From assembly GCA_902779845.1 (NCBI GenBank), contig CACZCZ010000012.1, forward strand, positions 30,003 to 94,002: a stretch of DNA of 64,000 nt, given 5' to 3'. The notes below the pieces were generated by a model. The model did not search any database. It was not told the DNA's origin and worked only from the letters and a program-made list of their open reading frames with translations. This DNA is from an uncultured Bacteroidales bacterium (GTDB lineage Bacteria > Bacteroidota > Bacteroidia > Bacteroidales > Bacteroidaceae). The translations under genes and the position numbers were made by a program. Below are positions 1-8,631 of this stretch, piece after piece; position 1 is the first letter of the stretch, and every line of letters begins with the position of its first letter.

Positions 1-2
1 GC

Positions 3-350
3 CTGGTGCTGATGAACGACAAGAAGTACGAGGAGGCCATCGTCTTCTTTGACAAGGCCATCGAGACAGATCCCGAATACTCTGATGCCTACTTCAACGC
101 CGGCGTATGCTGGAGCAACCATGGCTACGACATCAACGAAGCCCTCAGCGGCAAGAAGATGACCGACGCCCAGTTCAAGGAGGCCGTGAAGCCCGTGAAG
201 GCTGCCTATGCCAAGGCTGAGCCTTACTTCTTGAAGGTCAAGGAACTGGAACCCGACAATCCTCACAAGTGGGCAGGCCGCCTCTCCACCGTCTATTACA
301 TCATAGGCAACAAAGCTAAGCAGGCGGAAATGGACAAACTGCTTGAATGA
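3..350 (+). CDS. TPR-repeat protein, 3' part only
   Basis: The reading frame is open from the window edge, so the real start lies upstream. The visible 115 or so residues contain a helix pair typical of tetratricopeptide repeats (a segment with EAIVFFDKAIETDPEYSDAY spacing), then a second helical segment ending in KELEPDNPHKW, another TPR signature. TPR proteins usually mediate protein-protein contacts. The stop overlaps the next gene as ATGA, so the two are probably translated together and belong to the operon with the sensor kinase. No signal peptide can be judged because the N-terminus is missing. Confidence 0.75.
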   Translation: MVLMNDKKYEEAIVFFDKAIETDPEYSDAYFNAGVCWSNHGYDINEALSGKKMTDAQFKEAVKPVKAAYAKAEPYFLKVKELEPDNPHKWAGRLSTVYYIIGNKAKQAEMDKLLE

Positions 351-1579
351 AAAAAATCCTATTCATAGTTTTTATCGTGCTGAGCACGCCTGTTCTGGCG
401 GAGAAAATCACACGCACCGTCAAGGACGGACTCAAGAGGCCGCAGAAACGCGAGCAACTTGAGAAGTGGCGCCAGAGCCTGCTCGCCGAAGCTGCCAAGC
501 CGGAGACTCGACACAAGAAACGTGTCGAGTGTCTCCTGCTGGCCGCGGAGTGCAGCGAGGCCGTGAACGAAGCGGAGAACGTGAAGCTCTACCTGAAGAA
601 GCCGTATGACACGGTGGTCTTCTTCAGTTCCATACGCGACATCTTCACGCTCGTGACCATGGCGGACAGCGTGGGTGCACAGCCCAACGAAAAAGGGAAG
701 GTGGACCTTTCCGGACGTCGCCGCTATCGCGAGAAGCTGGCTCCCTACCGCAGCAACCTGCTCACGGGCGGCAAGTGGTACTATCAGCACGGACAGACAC
801 AAAAAGCCTACGACTACTTCGATGCCTACCTCAATGCTGCCGGTCATCCGATCTTCGCGCAGGACTCTCTGCAGGAGAAGGACGTGCAGGTGCCGATGAC
901 ATCCTATCTGGCTGTCTTCTCAGCACAGAAGGAGGGGAACATCAACGGTGTTCTCAAACATGCCGAACGGGCCAAACGTGCCGGACAGCGCAGCGACCTC
1001 GTGCAAGAATATGTGGCGAGGGCATGGGAGAACAAGGGCGACACGACACGATGGCTGGATGCCTTGCACGAGGGCATACGCTCCTACGCCAACAACCAGT
1101 TCTTCTTCACACATCTGCTCAACTACTACACGCGGACATCACAGTGGGAAGAGGGACTCGCGCTGGCCGACTCCATGACACAAGTGGCAGACACGGTGGC
1201 GCTCTTCTGGTATGCCAAGAGCCTGATGCTCCTGAAGCTACATCGCGACAGCGAGGCCATCAGCGCCTGCGACTCGTGTCTGGCGCTGGCACCCGATCAC
1301 GTGAACGCATATTATAATAAAGGTATAGCAGCGCTGAACATCGCAACGGCTTTCGCCGATACAGCCTGCACAGACCTGAAGAATCCGCAGTTCCGCAAAG
1401 ACCAGGCCACCCTACGCAAACTCTATCAGCTGGCACGACAGCCGATGGAGCAGGTTCGAAAGCTGACACCCGACGACCAGGAGCGCTGGGCACCAGCGCT
1501 TTATCGCATCTACCTGCACCTGAACATGGGTAAGGAGTTCGACGAAATCGACAGAATCCTGAAGAAAAAGAAGAGTTGA
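347..1579 (+). CDS. exported TPR-repeat protein
   Basis: A 410-residue protein with a clear N-terminal signal peptide (hydrophobic core at residues 4-16, cleavage probably after VLA at about 18). The rest is all-helical with degenerate TPR pairs; the most recognisable lies near residues 290-330 (DSCLALAPDHVNAYYNKGIA). It probably acts in the periplasm as a scaffold. It is wedged between another TPR gene (ATGA overlap) and a sensor kinase gene (TTGA overlap), so the three should be co-translated. This suggests, without proving it, that the TPR proteins present a signal to the kinase. No enzymatic motif is seen. Confidence 0.75.
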   Translation: MKKILFIVFIVLSTPVLAEKITRTVKDGLKRPQKREQLEKWRQSLLAEAAKPETRHKKRVECLLLAAECSEAVNEAENVKLYLKKPYDTVVFFSSIRDIFTLVTMADSVGAQPNEKGKVDLSGRRRYREKLAPYRSNLLTGGKWYYQHGQTQKAYDYFDAYLNAAGHPIFAQDSLQEKDVQVPMTSYLAVFSAQKEGNINGVLKHAERAKRAGQRSDLVQEYVARAWENKGDTTRWLDALHEGIRSYANNQFFFTHLLNYYTRTSQWEEGLALADSMTQVADTVALFWYAKSLMLLKLHRDSEAISACDSCLALAPDHVNAYYNKGIAALNIATAFADTACTDLKNPQFRKDQATLRKLYQLARQPMEQVRKLTPDDQERWAPALYRIYLHLNMGKEFDEIDRILKKKKS

Positions 1580-4500
1580 AAGCAGCACACCTCTGGGTTC
1601 TCGCCTGCGCAGCTCTGTTCGTGAGCTGCACGGGACGTAAGGCATCTACGGGTGTCGCCGAGCAGCGCGTAGATTCCTTGAACGAGATTGCCTATCGCTG
1701 GCACTACAGACAGGTGGACTCCGTGAGGAAATGGGCTACGCTGGCGCTGGAGGAGGCACGCCGCATCAGCTACGTCGAAGGCGAAGCCGAGGCGCTGAAC
1801 CACTTGTCGTTTGAGCGCCTGCAAAAGATGGACTTCGACAGCACGCTGCAACTGACACTGCAGGTGGAAGCGCTGACGTCAGACCCCATCGAGCGTTTGG
1901 TGGCTGACGTGACACAGATGCGCGTGGCACAGCGTACCAGCGACAACCTCGCCTTCTTCCGCCATCGAACGCAAGCCCAGCAGTATCTCTCCAAATTCAC
2001 GTCGCGCAAACGCATGCTGTCGCCACACCGGCGTCGCCGCCTGGAGTACGGCAGCGGTGACATGCACATCGTCGCTTCCACCTATTTCTACTACCTCGAC
2101 CAACAGGAACGCGCCATCGAGGAAATCGACGCCGCCGAGCCCTTCTGCCTGCTGGCCAGCGACACGGCACAGTGGCTCTACTACAGTTATATGCGAGGCT
2201 CAGGCGGACTCAGCCGCCAGCATGACCCCGTCGCCGTGGCCAACGAGGAGTTCGACTACCTGCTGCAGTGCTTCTGGGTGTCGCGTCGCGACGGCTACCT
2301 CTTCTTCGAGGCCAACGCCGAGCAATCGCTGGCCACGCTCTTCGCGGACTCTGCACGCCTGGAGATTGTCAGGAAGCGACAGCCCGAGGTTGTGCACGTG
2401 CTGGAGACGAGTTTCGGCACGGAGAACCCTGCGATGCAGATGGCAGAGACGGCATTGACGACTTTCGTGAGCTACGACGACCTGTACCAAAAGGCCAATG
2501 CCCTGCGCACGCTGGGGGAACTGTCCTTTGCCGCAGGCAACTATCCTGAGGCCATCAGCTATTTCGACTGCGCACTGGAGTGCGTGGACTGGCAGATGAA
2601 CACCCATCAGAAGACGGTGCCGATGTGGATTGCCAACATTCGCGAACAGATGTCGGTGGCCTACAGCGCCCTCGACATGAAAGCCGAAAGCGACTTCAAC
2701 CGCAATGCCTATCTGGACTTGCTGGCAGACACGCGCGAGGATGCTGAACTGGAGAGCCGCGTGGAACAGCTGAAAATACGCAGCGACCGTCAGCGGCTGA
2801 TGCTCATCATCATCGTGACGATGGCAGCTTTCACATGTCTGCTGGTCTATCTCCTAGTTCGCACATGGCGCCGCCATCGTGTCTCAGACGAACGCCAGCT
2901 GCAGCAACGGCTGCATGAGATACAGACGACGGCCGACGCCCTGCAGCAGCAACAGATGGAGGCGCAGGAGACGCTGCAGGAACAGCAGGCTGCCACAGAG
3001 CTACGACTGTTGCGCGACAAACGCCTGAATGTGGAGAAACGTGCCAAACTGCAGTTGGTGATGGGCATTGTCCCCTTCCTCGACCGCATTATTCATGAGG
3101 TGCAGCGCATGAAGAAACAGGCCACACCCGACACAGCCTCACTGACATATATCGGAGAGCTCACAGACCAGATCACCCGCTACAACGACTTGCTGACAGA
3201 CTGGATTCAGATGGAGCAGGGGCAGCTGAGCTTGCACATCTCGTCGTTCTCCCTGCAGCCGCTCTTCGACAGTCTCTCAAAGAGCCATTTTGCCTATGAG
3301 CAGAAAGGGCTGGAGCTCTGCATAGAACCCACGGAACTCTGCGTCAAGGCCGATCGCGCTCTGACACTGTTCATGCTGAACACGCTGGCAGACAACGCAC
3401 GCAAGTTCACGCCCGAGGGGGGCACCGTCAGCATCAGCGCAATGGCCGACGAGGAGGACGGCGCTGCCTTCGTGGAACTCTCCGTGCAGGACACGGGCGT
3501 AGGCCTCACGCAAGAGGACATCGAACTCATTCTGACACACAAGGTTTATGATGCCTCCAAGATTGGCGAAGAAGAGAAGAGCGAGAAAGGATTCGGATTC
3601 GGGCTGATGAACTGCAAGGGCATCATAGAGAAATACCGCAAGACGAATCCGCTGTTCCGCGTATGCCAGATGGGCATCGACAGCAGCATAGGAGAGGGGA
3701 GCCGATTCTGGTTCCGACTGCCGCGCGTGGTGGAAGCTGTGATCGTGGCCTTGCTCCTGTGGGCGCTGCCCGAGAACATGGTGGCACAGATCAAGGCATC
3801 GCACGACAACTCACGCCAGACGTCACAGGTCTATGCCCTTGCAGACTCCGTCTATAATTGCAATGTGAGCGGTCGCTATGCTGACGCCATCGCCTACGCT
3901 GACAGCGCTTTCAAGGTCATCAGCCGCAACCACGTAACACACCATCGCAACACCCACGAGCGTCTGTCGCTAACTGATACGGGACTGGAGCCGTTGGAGA
4001 TTCTCTGGTGGCAACGTCAGGAACCGATGGACTACTCACTGCTGCTGGGACTGCGCAATGAAATCGCCGTAGCAGCACTGGCACTGCACGACTGGCCGCT
4101 GTACCGCTTCAACAATCGCACCTACACCAGACTCTATAAACTGACGAACCAAGACCCGACGCTCGAAGCCTTCTGCGAACAGACCGACCGCGACCATGAA
4201 CGTGACCGCATCGGATTGGTGCTGCTGGTGATGTTGATCCTGACGAGCCTCCTGTCGTTCTATTTCCTGTGGCTGCGGCCTCGCACGAAGTTCCGTAAGA
4301 CGATGAAAAAACTGAACGAACAGCAGCTACAACAACTGCAACAAGTCAAGGAGGCTGAGCGCCAACAGCGCGAGGCTGACATCGAACTGGCTGAGGATGA
4401 GTACAATCGGCGACTCTACGAAGAGGAACGACTGCATGTGCAGAACCAGATTATAGACAACTGTCTCTCCACCATCAAGCATGAGACGATGTACTACCCG

Positions 4501-5127
4501 GGCCGCATTCAGCAGCTGGCGGTGCGCCTGTCAGACGATACGACGGCAACGCCCTCGCTGCTGGACACGCTCAGCGAGACGGTGGATTACTACAAGGAGG
4601 TTCATTCGCTCTTGAGCGAACAGGCTGTGCGGCAGTCGGAAGCGCTCAACTTCCGTCGTCGCAACATTGCCCCCGAGGATTTCCTGGCAGCACTGCCCCA
4701 ACGCTGTCAGGTCATAGCCCGAAAGGCACAGGTGGACACAATGCTGGAAATAGACAATCGTCTGGGAACGAATCAGTTCCGAGGCGACCCCGACCTGCTG
4801 CAGATGCTGATAGAGATGCTCCTGGAAGCTGAAATCTCCTTGACGAAAGGGCAGGGGAGTGGTAACCTGGAACACCTGCCCCTGCAGCTGACGGCAGCCA
4901 TCGACGGCTCCTTTGCCCGCTTCACGCTCAGCAACCCGTTCCTGACGCTCACACCAGAGGCGCTGCAGGAGCTCTTTATGCCTCATGAACAAGCCATACC
5001 GCTCCTCGTGGCCAAGCAGATTATACGCGAACACGACACGTTCCTGGGACATCCTGGCTGTCGCATCGCAGCCGAAGCACTCGACGAAGGGCACGCTTTG
5101 TGGTTCACACTGCCACTGATTGGTTGA
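1576..5127 (+). CDS. large hybrid sensor histidine kinase with two kinase-like modules
   Basis: 1183 residues. It starts with TTG overlapping the upstream stop (TTGA), followed by a signal peptide or lipobox-like end (Cys18). Module 1: a periplasmic helical/TPR-like region to about 405, a membrane helix at 407-429, a coiled coil, an H-box-like His507 and a complete HATPase domain: N box near 600 (LADNARKF), G1 near 638 (DTGVGL) and G2 near 672 (GFGFGL). Module 2: a second hydrophobic, signal-like segment near 718-735, another helical exported region, a membrane helix at 879-900, a coiled coil, an H-box-like His969, then a C-terminal domain with HATPase-like spacing but no recognisable N or G boxes. 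The layout recalls the Bacteroidetes DUF5112/DUF5113 proteins (from memory). The likely partner is the response regulator 75 bp downstream. The second module looks like a pseudokinase. Confidence 0.8.
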   Translation: MKAAHLWVLACAALFVSCTGRKASTGVAEQRVDSLNEIAYRWHYRQVDSVRKWATLALEEARRISYVEGEAEALNHLSFERLQKMDFDSTLQLTLQVEALTSDPIERLVADVTQMRVAQRTSDNLAFFRHRTQAQQYLSKFTSRKRMLSPHRRRRLEYGSGDMHIVASTYFYYLDQQERAIEEIDAAEPFCLLASDTAQWLYYSYMRGSGGLSRQHDPVAVANEEFDYLLQCFWVSRRDGYLFFEANAEQSLATLFADSARLEIVRKRQPEVVHVLETSFGTENPAMQMAETALTTFVSYDDLYQKANALRTLGELSFAAGNYPEAISYFDCALECVDWQMNTHQKTVPMWIANIREQMSVAYSALDMKAESDFNRNAYLDLLADTREDAELESRVEQLKIRSDRQRLMLIIIVTMAAFTCLLVYLLVRTWRRHRVSDERQLQQRLHEIQTTADALQQQQMEAQETLQEQQAATELRLLRDKRLNVEKRAKLQLVMGIVPFLDRIIHEVQRMKKQATPDTASLTYIGELTDQITRYNDLLTDWIQMEQGQLSLHISSFSLQPLFDSLSKSHFAYEQKGLELCIEPTELCVKADRALTLFMLNTLADNARKFTPEGGTVSISAMADEEDGAAFVELSVQDTGVGLTQEDIELILTHKVYDASKIGEEEKSEKGFGFGLMNCKGIIEKYRKTNPLFRVCQMGIDSSIGEGSRFWFRLPRVVEAVIVALLLWALPENMVAQIKASHDNSRQTSQVYALADSVYNCNVSGRYADAIAYADSAFKVISRNHVTHHRNTHERLSLTDTGLEPLEILWWQRQEPMDYSLLLGLRNEIAVAALALHDWPLYRFNNRTYTRLYKLTNQDPTLEAFCEQTDRDHERDRIGLVLLVMLILTSLLSFYFLWLRPRTKFRKTMKKLNEQQLQQLQQVKEAERQQREADIELAEDEYNRRLYEEERLHVQNQIIDNCLSTIKHETMYYPGRIQQLAVRLSDDTTATPSLLDTLSETVDYYKEVHSLLSEQAVRQSEALNFRRRNIAPEDFLAALPQRCQVIARKAQVDTMLEIDNRLGTNQFRGDPDLLQMLIEMLLEAEISLTKGQGSGNLEHLPLQLTAAIDGSFARFTLSNPFLTLTPEALQELFMPHEQAIPLLVAKQIIREHDTFLGHPGCRIAAEALDEGHALWFTLPLIG

Positions 5128-5129
5128 AG

Positions 5130-5161
5130 ATTGAAACATTGAAACATTGAAACATTGAAAG
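5130..5161 (+). repeat. four tandem 8-bp repeats (attgaaac)
   Basis: Directly after the kinase stop codon, attgaaac is repeated four times (the last copy ends in g). This low-complexity spacer separates the kinase gene from the response regulator gene. Similar simple-sequence spacers occur elsewhere in the window. No function can be read from it. Confidence 0.85.
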
Positions 5162-5202
5162 ATACTCCTAAGCATTAAACGCTAAACGAAAAAACATCAT
5201 AT

Positions 5203-5925
5203 ATGGAACCGTTTAAAGTCATTATTGTAGAAGACGTGAAGTTAGAGCTCAAGGGCACAGAAGAAATCTTCCGATCGGATATCCCTGAAGCCGAAATCCT
5301 GGGCACTGCCATGAACGAAAGCGAGCTCTGGTCGCTGATGCGGCAGCAGCTGCCGGACCTCTTGCTCCTGGATTTGGGGCTGGGCGGTTCCACAACGGTG
5401 GGCGTGGATATCTGCCGACAGGTGCACACGCGATATCCTGATGTGAAGGTGCTGATCTTCACAGGCGAGATTCTCAACGAACGCCTCTGGGTGGATGTGC
5501 TGACGGCAGGCGCCGACGGCATCATCCTGAAGACAGGGGAACTGCTCACACGCAACGATGTGCGACAGGTCATGAGCGGCAAGCGTCTGGTCTTCAACGA
5601 ACCGATTCTTGAGAAAATCGTGGCACGCTTTAAGAAGAGCGTGATCAACGAGACACGTCGCACTGACGCTGTCATTGACTTTGACATCGACGAGTACGAC
5701 GAGCGTTTCCTGCGCCATCTGGCGCTGGGCTACACCAAGGACATGATTGCAGGCCTAAAGGGGATGCCCTTCGGCGTCAAGAGCCTGGAGAAGCGTCAGG
5801 TGGATCTCATCAACCGTCTCTTCCCTGAAAACGAGCGTAGTGGCGTCAACGCAACACGTCTGGTTGTAAGAGCGTTGCAGCTGCGTATCATCGATCTCGA
5901 CTCCCTGAAAGCTGATGATGAGTAG
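5203..5925 (+). CDS. response regulator, receiver plus LuxR-like HTH
   Basis: 240 residues. The N-terminal receiver domain has all expected residues: acidic Glu10/Asp11, phosphoacceptor Asp57 after a hydrophobic strand, Thr87 and Lys110. A linker follows, then a C-terminal helix-turn-helix region (about 175-235) resembling a diverged NarL/LuxR domain: an ALGYTKDMIA-type scaffold helix and a recognition-like segment ending near RLVVRALQL. It lies 75 bp after the hybrid sensor kinase and is most likely its phosphorelay output, acting as a DNA-binding regulator. Target genes cannot be inferred. The C-terminal domain is less canonical than the receiver. Confidence 0.85.
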   Translation: MEPFKVIIVEDVKLELKGTEEIFRSDIPEAEILGTAMNESELWSLMRQQLPDLLLLDLGLGGSTTVGVDICRQVHTRYPDVKVLIFTGEILNERLWVDVLTAGADGIILKTGELLTRNDVRQVMSGKRLVFNEPILEKIVARFKKSVINETRRTDAVIDFDIDEYDERFLRHLALGYTKDMIAGLKGMPFGVKSLEKRQVDLINRLFPENERSGVNATRLVVRALQLRIIDLDSLKADDE

Positions 5926-5965
5926 GTTTTGTTGGTGGTGAGTATTCTACGTTAGATAGTCATAT

Positions 5966-8341
5966 ATGATAAATCTTCATGAACTGAATCCTGCTCAGCG
6001 TGAGGCGGTGGAATATCTCGACGGACCGTCGCTGGTGATTGCAGGAGCGGGGTCGGGTAAGACGCGTGTGCTGACCTATAAGATTGCCTACCTGCTCAGC
6101 CAGGGGATGGCACCGTGGGGCATCCTGGCGCTGACCTTCACCAACAAGGCTGCCGATGAGATGAAGCAGCGCATTGCGCAGCAGGTGGGTGGCGAGCAGG
6201 CACAGCGTCTGTGGATGGGAACCTTCCACAGCATCTTTGCACGAATCCTGCGCGTGGAACACGAAGCCATCAAGTTCAGTTCGGATTTCACCATCTATGA
6301 CGCTGCCGACAGCAAAAGTCTCATCAAGACGATTGTGCGTGAGATGCAGCTTGATGAGAAAGTGTATAAGCCCGGCACCGTTCTCAGTCATATCTCAGCA
6401 GCCAAGAATCGCTTGATTCTGCCTGCGCAGTACCAAAGCGATCCGCAGCTCTACAAAGCAGATCAGGCCAGTAAGATTCCGGCTACAGGGGAAATCTATA
6501 GGCGTTATTGGGCTCGATGCCGACAGGCTGATGCCCTCGACTTCGATGACATCCTGCTTTACACGTATCTGCTCTTTGCACACTACCCTGAAATCCTGGC
6601 CAAATACGAGGACCGTTTCGAGTTCGTGCTTGTGGATGAGTACCAGGACACGAACTACGCCCAACACGCCATCGTGTGGCAGTTGACACAGCACAAGCAG
6701 AAGGTTTGCGTGGTCGGCGACGATGCCCAGAGCATTTATAGCTTTCGTGGAGCCAACATCGACAACATCCTCAGCTTCCAAAAGTTATACCAAGGCTCAC
6801 GACTCTTTAAACTGGAACGCAACTACCGTTCAACGCAGAACATCGTGGGCGCTGCCAACAGCGTCATCAAGCACAACAGAGGACAAATCTACAAGGAGGT
6901 TTATTCTGAGAAGAGCAAAGGGGATCCCATACACATCTACAGTTTCTACAGTGACCTGGAAGAGGCTGCTGGCGTAGCGCGTAAAGTGTTGAACCTCAAC
7001 AACTACGACCATATTCCATGGGATGACATCGCCATTCTTTATCGCACCAACGCCCAGAGCCGCACCTTCGAAGAAGCCTTCCGCAAGCAGGATATTCCGT
7101 ACCGCATCTATGGGGGCCTCTCGTTCTATCAACGCAAGGAGATTAAAGACATGATTGCTTACTTCCGTCTGGCGGTGAATCCCAACGATGAGGAGGCTAT
7201 CAAGCGTGTTATCAACTATCCTGCACGAGGCATCGGACAAACGACCGTGCAGAAGGTGCTCACAGCGGCTTCGGAACAAGGCATCAGCGTGTGGCAGGTG
7301 CTCTCGAATCCTGCAGCATATAACGTGGGGCTGAATCGTGGTACTGAGGCTAAGATATACGCCTTTGTACAACTGATAGAAGGATTTAGAAGTGCTGTAA
7401 ATCAAGATGATGCAGCTGTCCTTGGTAAGCGTATTGCACAAGAATCAGGTGTCATGAAAGACATCTTTAGTGGGCACGAGCCAGAGGATATTTCAAGGCA
7501 AGAAAACCTGCAGGAACTGATGGACGGCATACAACAATTTGTTGATGATAGGGGAGAGGAAGAGGGGAGTGACCGCATCTTTATGACGCACTATCTGCAG
7601 GAAGTGGCACTAATCAGCGACCTCGACGAAAGCGATGATGATCAGACGGAAAAGGTGTCTCTGATGACAATCCATGCTGCTAAGGGATTGGAATTCAAGG
7701 CTGTATTCATCGTGGGAATGGAAGAAAACCTGTTTCCCAATCAGATGGCGTCTTCGTCGCCACGCGAGATGGAAGAAGAACGCCGCCTGTTCTACGTGGC
7801 TCTCACACGTGCTGAGGAACTTTGTTATCTCACTTACGCACAGAACCGTTATCGCTATGGCAAGAGCGAATTCTGTGTGCCCAGCAGTTTCCTGAACGAC
7901 ATCGATGCGCGCTTCGTGAAACAAGAAAACGAAACGTCAGCACCCGCACGTCCGCGTAGCTTCGCCAGATTGTCGTTTGACGACGACTGGACGCAACCAC
8001 AGCGCACGAAATCTTCTTTTACACCAACGCACAGCACCACTCGTGGTTCATCAACAAGTTCACCAACATCATCAAGCAGTTCACGGACATCATTCAGCAG
8101 CGCCAGAACGTCTTTCGTAGGCGCTCGTCCCGCTGCAGCTCAAGAACAAGCAGTCTCGCAGACACAGACAGCTGCCGGAACACTTCAGGTGGGAACACGC
8201 ATTGAACACATACGCTTTGGTCAAGGCACCATTACTGCGCTCTCTGGGACTGGCATTGATGCCAAAGCCACTGTAGCATTCGACAATGTCGGAAACAAAC
8301 AATTGCTCCTTCGTTTTGCAAAGTTCACCATTTTAGGTTAA
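5966..8341 (+). CDS. pcrA: UvrD/PcrA-type superfamily 1 DNA helicase
   Basis: 791 residues, starting LNPAQREAV (Q-motif region) followed by Walker A AGAGSGKT near residue 27, the Walker B/motif II segment DEYQDTN near 223, motif III GDDAQSIYSFRGA, and motifs V-VI (TIHAAKGLEF, YVALTRAEE). This is a 3'-5' helicase of the UvrD/PcrA/Rep group, acting in nucleotide-excision and mismatch repair and replication-fork maintenance. A low-complexity Ser/Thr-rich linker (about 690-725) leads to a C-terminal Tudor-like domain (from about 742, with IRFGQGTI), typical of PcrA and linked to RNA polymerase binding. Length fits the family. The PcrA versus UvrD name is by domain content only. Confidence 0.93.
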   Translation: MINLHELNPAQREAVEYLDGPSLVIAGAGSGKTRVLTYKIAYLLSQGMAPWGILALTFTNKAADEMKQRIAQQVGGEQAQRLWMGTFHSIFARILRVEHEAIKFSSDFTIYDAADSKSLIKTIVREMQLDEKVYKPGTVLSHISAAKNRLILPAQYQSDPQLYKADQASKIPATGEIYRRYWARCRQADALDFDDILLYTYLLFAHYPEILAKYEDRFEFVLVDEYQDTNYAQHAIVWQLTQHKQKVCVVGDDAQSIYSFRGANIDNILSFQKLYQGSRLFKLERNYRSTQNIVGAANSVIKHNRGQIYKEVYSEKSKGDPIHIYSFYSDLEEAAGVARKVLNLNNYDHIPWDDIAILYRTNAQSRTFEEAFRKQDIPYRIYGGLSFYQRKEIKDMIAYFRLAVNPNDEEAIKRVINYPARGIGQTTVQKVLTAASEQGISVWQVLSNPAAYNVGLNRGTEAKIYAFVQLIEGFRSAVNQDDAAVLGKRIAQESGVMKDIFSGHEPEDISRQENLQELMDGIQQFVDDRGEEEGSDRIFMTHYLQEVALISDLDESDDDQTEKVSLMTIHAAKGLEFKAVFIVGMEENLFPNQMASSSPREMEEERRLFYVALTRAEELCYLTYAQNRYRYGKSEFCVPSSFLNDIDARFVKQENETSAPARPRSFARLSFDDDWTQPQRTKSSFTPTHSTTRGSSTSSPTSSSSSRTSFSSARTSFVGARPAAAQEQAVSQTQTAAGTLQVGTRIEHIRFGQGTITALSGTGIDAKATVAFDNVGNKQLLLRFAKFTILG

Positions 8342-8458
8342 CGAGCCTACAAGTTTGGAAACAACCAAATATTCCTTCTTTAAAGGTATTATTCTATTTT
8401 GAGCTAACCAGTGTTATGTTTAATAGGATGTGGAAAAATAGTAGGCCCTATCTTTCAG

Positions 8459-8546
8459 TTATGGATGATGATGGCCACACTGATGGATGATTATGTCTAC
8501 CCTGATGATTTGTCATGCCTCTCCTGATGATTGTTTTTGATGATTT
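8459..8546 (+). repeat. degenerate 22-bp tandem repeat, about four units
   Basis: Four consecutive 22-bp blocks begin with a (t)gatggatgat-type core at 8459, 8481, 8503 and 8525. Adjacent blocks agree at roughly 14-17 of 22 positions; the fourth is weakest. The array lies in the 290-bp spacer upstream of the secreted HExxH protein and ends about 47 bp before its -7 box. It could be a set of binding sites on one helix face or simple expansion of a gat-rich sequence. Confidence 0.5.
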
Positions 8547-8592
8547 GCGTAGTTTTTCTTTCAGAAAAGTTGGTCGGGTCAATTAAAACGTG

Positions 8593-8600
8593 TACTTTTG
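8593..8600 (+). promoter_or_regulatory. -7 box TACTTTTG
   Basis: This is a perfect match to the Bacteroidetes -7 consensus TAnnTTTG. A TTGG at 8570-8573 sits at about the right distance for the -33 element. It precedes the secreted protein gene at 8632, leaving a leader of roughly 25 nt. Confidence 0.75.
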
Positions 8601-8631
8601 CCGCAAAGAATTAACTAACTAAGTAAATGAT

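Noticed and set aside
5130-5161. CRISPR-like short repeats
   Set aside because: 8-bp units with no spacers are simple tandem repeats, not CRISPR.
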